Positions 57,845 through 64,000 of a stretch of 64,000 nt of DNA are shown piece after piece (position 1 is the first letter of the stretch; each line of letters begins with the position of its first letter). The notes beneath the pieces are model-generated. The model was not told the origin of the DNA, did not search any database, and saw only the letters and a program-made list of their open reading frames with translations. This DNA is from an uncultured Bacteroidota bacterium (GTDB lineage Bacteria; Bacteroidota; Bacteroidia; Chitinophagales; Chitinophagaceae), in contig CAIYLW010000042.1 of NCBI GenBank assembly GCA_903927185.1, forward strand, positions 1 to 64,000, given 5' to 3'. Position numbers and translations under genes: made by a program.

Positions 57845-58288
57845 ATGAGTAAACTTCATTTCACCACCAAGTCAGCTAATGCGGCTACCGTTCAACATAA
57901 CTGGTATGTTGTTGACGGCACTAATCAAACCGTGGGACGTATTTCTTCCAGAATTGCAGCTGTTTTGCGTGGTAAGAACAAAGCCTACTATACTCCTCAC
58001 GTTGATTGTGGAGATAATGTAATTGTGATCAACTGTGATAAAGTTGTTTTCACTGGTAACAAAGGAGCTGATAAAGTGTATATGAACTATTCTGGATTTC
58101 CAGGTGGTCAAAAACACGAAGCTGCTCAGGATCTTTTAAAGCGCCGTCCAGAAGTAGTTATAGAAAGAGCTGTAAAAGGCATGCTTCCTAAAAATCGTCT
58201 TGGCCGCAAATTGGTTAAAAAATTATTTGTGTACGCTGGTGCTGAGCATCCACATGCTGCTCAACAACCTAAAGAACTGAAATTCTAA
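57845..58288 (+). CDS. rplM: 50S ribosomal protein L13
   Basis: WYVVDGTNQTVGRISSRIAAVLRGKNKAYYTPHVDCGDNVIVINCDKV. Confidence 0.98.
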   Translation: MSKLHFTTKSANAATVQHNWYVVDGTNQTVGRISSRIAAVLRGKNKAYYTPHVDCGDNVIVINCDKVVFTGNKGADKVYMNYSGFPGGQKHEAAQDLLKRRPEVVIERAVKGMLPKNRLGRKLVKKLFVYAGAEHPHAAQQPKELKF

Positions 58289-58314
58289 TTTAAACACATT
58301 CCAAACCAAGTATA

Positions 58315-58704
58315 ATGGAAAAACAAAAAAACGCAGTTGGTCGTCGTAAAGAAGCTGTAACCCGCGTATTTATTAGTAAGGGCGATGGCAAGATCACTGT
58401 AAACGACAAAGATTACAAAGCATATTTTCCGCTTGTTTACTTGCAGAACCAAGTAGAAGCACCTTTGAAAACTGCTGATGTAGTTGGCAAATTTGATATC
58501 GTTATTAATGCAGCTGGGGGCGGACTGAAAGGTCAGGCTGAAGCAGCTAAATTGGGTATCGCTCGTGCACTATTAGAAGTGAACGCTGAATTCCGTCCTG
58601 TGTTAAAAGCAGCTGGTCAGTTGAAGCGTGATCCACGTGGTGTTGAACGTAAGAAATTCGGTCACAAGAAAGCACGTAGAAGCTTCCAGTTCAGTAAACG
58701 TTAA
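58315..58704 (+). CDS. rpsI: 30S ribosomal protein S9
   Basis: GRRKEAVTRVFI; C-terminus ERKKFGHKKARRSFQFSKR. Confidence 0.98.
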   Translation: MEKQKNAVGRRKEAVTRVFISKGDGKITVNDKDYKAYFPLVYLQNQVEAPLKTADVVGKFDIVINAAGGGLKGQAEAAKLGIARALLEVNAEFRPVLKAAGQLKRDPRGVERKKFGHKKARRSFQFSKR

Positions 58705-58750
58705 TATTTGGGATTTGATATTGCTGATTTTAAATTGGTATATCAACAAC

Positions 58751-58785
58751 TCAATTTCAAATTTCAAATTAAAAAATTCAAACTC
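58751..58785. repeat. intergenic imperfect heptamer tract (TCAATTT CAAATTT CAAATTA AAAAATT CAAACTC)
   Basis: 7-nt periodicity visible in the rpsI-rpsB gap. Confidence 0.5.
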
Positions 58786-58790
58786 ATACA

Positions 58791-59696
58791 ATGGAAAATA
58801 ACACTTCATTACAACAGCAACTTCTGGAGGCCGGCGTACATTTTGGTCACCTGAAAAAGAAGTGGAACCCAAAGATGTTGCCTTATATCTTCGCTGAGAA
58901 GAAAGGTATTCACATCATTGATCTGAACAAAACAGTAGATCATTTGCAAGAAGCTTCAGCAGCCATGAAACAAATCGCTAAAAGCGGTAAGAAAATCATG
59001 TTTGTTGCAACAAAAAAACAGGCCAAAGAAATCGTTAGCGAATGCGCTAAGAAAGTAAACATGCCTTATGCTACTGAACGTTGGTTGGGTGGTATGTTAA
59101 CCAACTTCAACACCGTTCGTAAGAGCGTTAAAAAAATGCAGAGCATTGAAAAAATGCTTGCTGATGGTAGCGCAGAAAGCCTTACTAAAAAAGAGCGTTT
59201 AACTTTAACTCGCGATAAAGAAAAAATGGAAAAAGTATTGGGCGGTATCGCTCAGTTAGGTCGTTTACCGGCTGCTTTATTCCTTGTTGATATCGGATGT
59301 GAGCATATCGCATTGGCTGAAGCTAAACGTTTAGGCATCACAACTTTTGGTATGGTAGATACTAATAGCGATCCTAATAAAGTAGACTTCCCTATTCCTG
59401 CAAACGATGATGCAACTAAATCAATCGCAATCATTACTAACTATATCATTGCAGCAATCGCTGAAGGTTTGGCTGAACGTCAGGCTTCTAAAGATGATGA
59501 TGAAAGTGATGACAGCAATAATGAAAATGAAACACGCGCTCGTCGCCTAGAAGCTGAAGCTCAAGCTGAAGCTGGTCGTGGCGGTAGAAGAGGTGGAAAT
59601 AATGCACCTGCTGGTGGACCAGCTGGTGGACCTCCAAAGCGTCGTACACCTAGTAGTGGAAACCGTCGCCCAGCTGGTGGTGGTGGTGGAAGATAA
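58791..59696 (+). CDS. rpsB: 30S ribosomal protein S2 with acidic + RG/PG-rich C-terminal extension
   Basis: LLEAGVHFGHLKKKWNPKMLPYIFAEKKGIHIIDLNKT; tail DDDESDDSNNENETRARR...RGGRRGG...GGGGGR. Confidence 0.98.
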   Translation: MENNTSLQQQLLEAGVHFGHLKKKWNPKMLPYIFAEKKGIHIIDLNKTVDHLQEASAAMKQIAKSGKKIMFVATKKQAKEIVSECAKKVNMPYATERWLGGMLTNFNTVRKSVKKMQSIEKMLADGSAESLTKKERLTLTRDKEKMEKVLGGIAQLGRLPAALFLVDIGCEHIALAEAKRLGITTFGMVDTNSDPNKVDFPIPANDDATKSIAIITNYIIAAIAEGLAERQASKDDDESDDSNNENETRARRLEAEAQAEAGRGGRRGGNNAPAGGPAGGPPKRRTPSSGNRRPAGGGGGR

Positions 59697-59709
59697 TTTA
59701 TTATCCCTT

Positions 59710-59754
59710 TTGGGTCATTAGTCATCTGCTCATGGGTAATGACTAATGACCCAA
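59710..59754. repeat. 16-bp perfect inverted repeat between rpsB and tsf
   Basis: TTGGGTCATTAGTCAT (59710-59725) / ATGACTAATGACCCAA (59739-59754), 13-nt loop, followed by TTTTTA; also 7-nt periodic. Confidence 0.85.
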
Positions 59755-59785
59755 TTTTTATATAACATTTATTTAAAAACTGAAT

Positions 59786-60625
59786 ATGTCAACTGTAACA
59801 ATAACCGCTGCTGATATTAATAAATTACGTCAGGCTACTGGAGCTGGTATGCTTGATTGTAGAAAAGCTTTGACTGAAACTAATGGAGATTTTGAAGCTG
59901 CCATCGATTGGTTGCGCAAACAAGGTCAGAAAGTTGCTGCAAAACGTAGTGACCGTGAAGCAAAAGAAGGTGTGATTATTGCAGGAACTTCTGCTGATCA
60001 TAAAACTGGATTCATTGTATGTATTAGCTGCGAAACTGATTTCGTTTCTAAAAATGCTGAGTTTGTTGCCTTTGCAAAAAGTATTGCTGAAGCTGCCATT
60101 GCAAATGATGTGAAGAGCGCTGAAGAATTAAATGAAGTATCTATCAATGGTGCGAAAGTGGCTGATTTAATCAACGATAAATTAACTTCTATCGGTGAGA
60201 AAATTGGTGTTGCTAAATTTGAAAGAATTGAAGCTCCATTTGTTGCATCTTATATCCATGGTGCAAACCGTATGGGTGTTTTAGTTGGATTAAGTGCTGA
60301 AGCTGCTGAGGCTGGTAAAGATGTAGCTATGCAAATTGCTGCTATGAACCCTTTAGCTGTTGATCCTGAAAGCATTCCTGCTGCATCAGTAGAAAGAGAA
60401 AGAGCAATCGTAGTAGAAACTATGAAAGCAGATCCTAAAATGGCTGGCAAACCAGACGAAATGATTGCGAAGATTGCGGAAGGAAAATTAAATGCATTCT
60501 TTAAAGAAAACACATTACTAGCTCAAGCTTTCGTAAAAGACGGTGGCAAGACTGTAGGTGAATACTTAAAATCAGTTAATGCTGATTTGAAAGTAATCGA
60601 ATTTAAACGTGTTGCTTTAGGATAA
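59786..60625 (+). CDS. tsf: translation elongation factor Ts
   Basis: LRQATGAGMLDCRKALTETNGDFEAAIDWLRKQGQKVAAKRSDREAKEG. Confidence 0.98.
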   Translation: MSTVTITAADINKLRQATGAGMLDCRKALTETNGDFEAAIDWLRKQGQKVAAKRSDREAKEGVIIAGTSADHKTGFIVCISCETDFVSKNAEFVAFAKSIAEAAIANDVKSAEELNEVSINGAKVADLINDKLTSIGEKIGVAKFERIEAPFVASYIHGANRMGVLVGLSAEAAEAGKDVAMQIAAMNPLAVDPESIPAASVERERAIVVETMKADPKMAGKPDEMIAKIAEGKLNAFFKENTLLAQAFVKDGGKTVGEYLKSVNADLKVIEFKRVALG

Positions 60626-60643
60626 TCATACGCTTCAAATATT

Positions 60644-60678
60644 AAAAAAGCCGCTCGATAAAATCGAGCGGCTTTTTT
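60644..60678. terminator. bidirectional terminator between tsf and convergent small membrane protein gene
   Basis: AAAAAAGCCGCTCGA / TCGAGCGGCTTTTTT. Confidence 0.92.
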
Positions 60679-60698
60679 ATTTAACAAAATTGTTTTCT

Positions 60699-60956
60699 TT
60701 AAAACATAAAGAAGATCACTACAATTGCAAATATGGCGTGAAACGAATGAAGCCACCAATTATCTAACTTATACTTTGCGTATAAAACAAAATTAAATCT
60801 AGTTACTAATAAGAAAATAGGAATGGCATATCTTAAAGATTCGCCTCTAAAGAATCCATAACCAGCCGCTAGCGCCATCAATAAATATAAAAAGGAAGGA
60901 AGAATTTTTACAACCAGTCCTTGATTTGATTTCGACTTCGTTCTAACGTTATACAT
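60699..60956 (-). CDS. small membrane protein of unknown function
   Basis: About 3 hydrophobic segments (MYNVRTKSKSNQGLVVKILPSFLYLLMALAAGYGFF...); ends right after the shared terminator. Confidence 0.6.
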   Translation of the reverse strand: MYNVRTKSKSNQGLVVKILPSFLYLLMALAAGYGFFRGESLRYAIPIFLLVTRFNFVLYAKYKLDNWWLHSFHAIFAIVVIFFMF

Positions 60957-61157
60957 ATTATTAGTTTTTGCTTTAAAAAATAAACCCCGGTTTATAAGGA
61001 TTAGCAAGCTATAAAACACTTATGAAAATAAAAATGATGAAATCACCGAATTTTTAAGATGATTTCATCCGCATAGCGCGTGAAAAGCACGGTCTACTTA
61101 CCTATTCATTTTGGTTGCTCATCAAAAATTCAGGTTATTTGCATAAATATTAGTGCC

Positions 61158-61874
61158 ATGCTTCCAAAATATAAACGTATCCTTCTTAAATTATCTGGCG
61201 AGGCTTTATTGGGCGACCAACGCAACGGAGATCCTTTCAATCCAAAAATCATTGAACAATATGCTATTGATATCAAATCGATTTCAGATTTGGGCGTACA
61301 AGTAGCCATTGTAATTGGTGGAGGAAATATTTATAGGGGCATGAATGAGGCAGAAAGCGGTATTGAAAGAGCCCATGGCGACTATATGGGTATGCTAGCC
61401 ACAGTTATTAATGCAATGGCTATGCAATCTATGTTAGAGCGCTTCGGAGTCTATACCCGTTTACAAAGCGCCATTCAAATGGATCAAGTTGCAGAGCCTT
61501 ATATACGCAGAAAAGCATTACGTCACCTTGAAAAAGGCCGTGTTGTTATTTTTGGTGCTGGTACCGGCAACCCTTATTTTACTACAGATACTGCAGGCTC
61601 CTTACGTGCTATCGAAATGAAGGCTGATGTAATATTAAAAGGTACACGTGTAAATGGCATTTATACGGCAGATCCAGAAAAAGACCCCACTGCTACCCGA
61701 TTTGATAAAATTAGTTACGAAGAATGTATATCGAAAAATCTCAAAGTGATGGATATGACAGCTTTCACACTTTGTATGGAAAATAAATTACCCATCATTG
61801 TTTTTAATATGAATGAGCCGGGAAATTTGTTGAAAGTAGTAAAAGGACAGGATTTAGGGACTTTAGTTAGCTAG
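61158..61874 (+). CDS. pyrH: UMP kinase
   Basis: [51 protein letters not shown] 61158 chosen over 61080. Confidence 0.97.
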   Translation: MLPKYKRILLKLSGEALLGDQRNGDPFNPKIIEQYAIDIKSISDLGVQVAIVIGGGNIYRGMNEAESGIERAHGDYMGMLATVINAMAMQSMLERFGVYTRLQSAIQMDQVAEPYIRRKALRHLEKGRVVIFGAGTGNPYFTTDTAGSLRAIEMKADVILKGTRVNGIYTADPEKDPTATRFDKISYEECISKNLKVMDMTAFTLCMENKLPIIVFNMNEPGNLLKVVKGQDLGTLVS

Positions 61875-61918
61875 TCAACCATTAATATAATAATTTGCCC
61901 CTTTTTGAGGCCTCTTGG

Positions 61919-61926
61919 TAATTTCG
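61919..61926 (+). promoter_or_regulatory. -7-like element TAATTTCG, 5 nt before tolC-like ATG; TTTG 21 nt upstream
   Basis: TTTG at 61894-61897, 21-bp spacer, TAnnTTcG, ATG 61932. Confidence 0.5.
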
Positions 61927-61931
61927 TAATC

Positions 61932-63236
61932 ATGAAGAAACTATTGTTATTTGTTTGTTGCATCTCTGCACTAAATGGGTTCGCCCAACAAAAAATGTCT
62001 TTGACCGAGGTAATAAACGTAGCCCTTAAAAATAGTTATGATATTCAATTGGCACAAAACAGTATTGAGATCAGTACTGTGAGTAATAGTTATGGATTTG
62101 CTGGAGGACTGCCCGTGGTAACTGGTACTGCAACAGATAATGAACAAGTTACTAGCATCAATCAAAAATATGCCGACCCTACCCGTAATACCGTTAAGGA
62201 TAATGTAGGAACAAATAACTTAGCAGTAGGTGTTACAGGAAGTATCCTTTTATATAATGGCTTGAGGGTAAATGCTACCAAAAGAAGGCTTGAAGAACTC
62301 CTCCAACAAAATCAACAATTGCTTTCTGCACAAATTCAGAATACAATAGCCGGCGTATTATCTAAATACTATGATGTTGTTCGTCAGCAATATTTATTAA
62401 GAACGATTGATAGAACCATTGAAGTTTCTAAAGAAAAACTGCAGATTCTGGAAGTTCGCAAACAAGTAGGTGTTGCAAATAATGCAGATATTTTTCAAGC
62501 TCAATTAGATTTGAATGCCAATCTGCAATTAAAAGAATCTCAATATTTAACCATAGATCAAGCAAAAACAGATTTATTGCATCTGATTTTTTTAAAGCCA
62601 GCTGATCAAAAAATTACTATTGAAGACACTATCATCATTGATAAATCTATCAGTCTTGATTCTGTTCGTAACCATTTAAGTACCAACCCTGCTGTTATTG
62701 CAGCTCAGCAACAGGTTCACATTAACGAACTGATTGAAAAAGAAACTGCCGCTGCACGTTATCCAAGTCTTCGTGCTTCAACTGGATATAACTTAACTAG
62801 CGCAAAAAGCGCAGCGGGATTCTCATTGTTGAACCAGAGTTATGGTCCTTTTGTTGGAATCAATCTTTCTGTTCCAATCTACAATGGTTCTATTTCAAAA
62901 AAGCAACAACAGATAGCTGAAATTAATACGAAGAGTGCAAGAACAAACTTCGATTATTTATTGCTCAATTATGAGACCGATGCGGTTAGAACTTATCAGG
63001 CTTATAGTAACTCGCTAAGTCAATTAAAAATGGAATCCGAAAATTTGAAATTGTCACAGCAATTACTAGAATTAATCTCTAAAAAATTCGAATTGGGTCA
63101 GGCTACTATTATAGACGTAAAGCAAGCACAGCAGAGCTTTGAGAATGCATCTTACCGGTTAATTAATTTAACTTATACTGCAAAAATTGCTGAGGTAGAA
63201 TTGAAAAGATTAGAGAACATACTAAGTGTTAAATAA
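61932..63236 (+). CDS. TolC family outer membrane efflux protein
   Basis: Signal peptide; LTEVINVALKNSYDIQLAQNSIE, coiled-coil repeats, VDIFQAQ-type motif (NNADIFQAQLDLNANLQLKES). Confidence 0.92.
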   Translation: MKKLLLFVCCISALNGFAQQKMSLTEVINVALKNSYDIQLAQNSIEISTVSNSYGFAGGLPVVTGTATDNEQVTSINQKYADPTRNTVKDNVGTNNLAVGVTGSILLYNGLRVNATKRRLEELLQQNQQLLSAQIQNTIAGVLSKYYDVVRQQYLLRTIDRTIEVSKEKLQILEVRKQVGVANNADIFQAQLDLNANLQLKESQYLTIDQAKTDLLHLIFLKPADQKITIEDTIIIDKSISLDSVRNHLSTNPAVIAAQQQVHINELIEKETAAARYPSLRASTGYNLTSAKSAAGFSLLNQSYGPFVGINLSVPIYNGSISKKQQQIAEINTKSARTNFDYLLLNYETDAVRTYQAYSNSLSQLKMESENLKLSQQLLELISKKFELGQATIIDVKQAQQSFENASYRLINLTYTAKIAEVELKRLENILSVK

Positions 63237-63317
63237 TAGTTTATAGTTGTACTATTTTTCTCGGTTATTATTGTATATAAAATAAAATTCCTATATTTTA
63301 TGTACAATAAATAGAAT

Positions 63318-64000
63318 ATGAGAAAAATTAAATTAGTAGGTGTTTTTATTTTTGTGCTTTTTATAAATATTACAGCAAAAGCACAAAATATTGATTCCTG
63401 CTTAGCCAATTTCTACGAAAAATCTCCATTCGAAAAAGTATATATTCAGTTTGATAATACTAGATATACTGCAGGAAAAACTATTTGGTTTAAAGCCTAT
63501 CTTCAGACGGGTAACGAGCCTTCCAGTATTTCAAAGAATTTTTATATAGATTGGTATGATGATCATGGAAAATTAATTAACGCTACTGTTAGCCCTATTT
63601 TAAATGGTAGTTCTTCTGGTTCCTATTTAATACCTGAAAAATATACTGGCTCATCCATTCAAGCTATAGCCTATACCAAATGGATGCGCAATTTCGATTC
63701 AGCATACTTTTTTAAGAAAAATTTTCAAATTATATCCAATACAACTAAAATTGAAAAAGTAGCTGCGGATTTTTCAGAAATCTCAGTACAATTCTTACCC
63801 GAATCTGGTATTAGTATTTTAAATAAACAAAATGTAATTGCCTTCAAAGCTGTAAACCAAGTTGGTTTTCCTGAAGTAATTAAAGGCTATATCAAAAATA
63901 AAGAAGGTGATACCATCAGTTCCTTTCAATCCATTCACGATGGAATGGGTAAGTTTTATTATACCCCTTTTTCAGATGAAACATATATAGCAGAATGGAA
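63318..64000 (+). CDS. 5' part of a large exported protein, MG2/macroglobulin-like (TonB plug-containing family), truncated by window end
   Basis: Open from ATG 63318 to window end; MRKIKLVGVFIFVLFINITAKAQ signal; SPFEKVYIQFDNTRYTAGKTIWFKAYLQTG. Confidence 0.7.
   Translation, partial: MRKIKLVGVFIFVLFINITAKAQNIDSCLANFYEKSPFEKVYIQFDNTRYTAGKTIWFKAYLQTGNEPSSISKNFYIDWYDDHGKLINATVSPILNGSSSGSYLIPEKYTGSSIQAIAYTKWMRNFDSAYFFKKNFQIISNTTKIEKVAADFSEISVQFLPESGISILNKQNVIAFKAVNQVGFPEVIKGYIKNKEGDTISSFQSIHDGMGKFYYTPFSDETYIAEW

Noticed and set aside
54517-59754. Possible CRISPR array from repeated intergenic motifs
   Set aside because: Units are 7 nt, have no spacers of constant length and no cas genes are nearby.

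Overview
The window is an AT-rich chromosomal segment of a Bacteroidetes bacterium, most likely Chitinophagaceae-like. This is inferred from SusC/SusD, a T9SS type-B sorting domain, DUF4290, DUF5916, TAnnTTTG-type promoters and the lack of obvious Shine-Dalgarno sequences. It is gene-dense, with about 49 protein genes. I see no tRNA, rRNA, CRISPR array, integrase or transposase. Main blocks: (i) gluconate-2-dehydrogenase-like subunit 3 + GMC oxidoreductase; (ii) penicillin acylase, enoyl-CoA hydratase, PaaZ-like, adk, secreted MsrB; (iii) a divergent pair of about 1,070-aa VPS10/BNR paralogues; (iv) mnmH and a pxpB-pxpC-pxpA 5-oxoprolinase operon translationally coupled to an NRAMP-fold transporter that appears to lack the metal-binding motifs; (v) an ECF-sigma/FecR/SusC/SusD/LamG locus continuing into a 7-heme cytochrome, an ASPIC/UnbV protein, a GH144-like protein and GH30; (vi) a PQQ dehydrogenase and a giant T9SS protein; (vii) a housekeeping block (murA, DUF4290, pheS, desaturase, recO, amidohydrolase, rplM-rpsI-rpsB-tsf, pyrH, tolC-like). 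I did not find an unmistakable novel defence or mobile system. The most notable signals are the degenerate NRAMP in the pxp operon, 7-nt-periodic intergenic repeats clustered at 54.5-59.8 kb, -7 promoter elements only 3-5 nt from start codons (probable leaderless mRNAs), a MurA with Cys-to-Asp at the catalytic position, the cytochrome/UnbV insertion in a glucan locus, terminator-like hairpins built from the stop codons of convergent genes, and an unannotated 44-aa lipoprotein. All homology calls are from recognition by eye; no database search was run.
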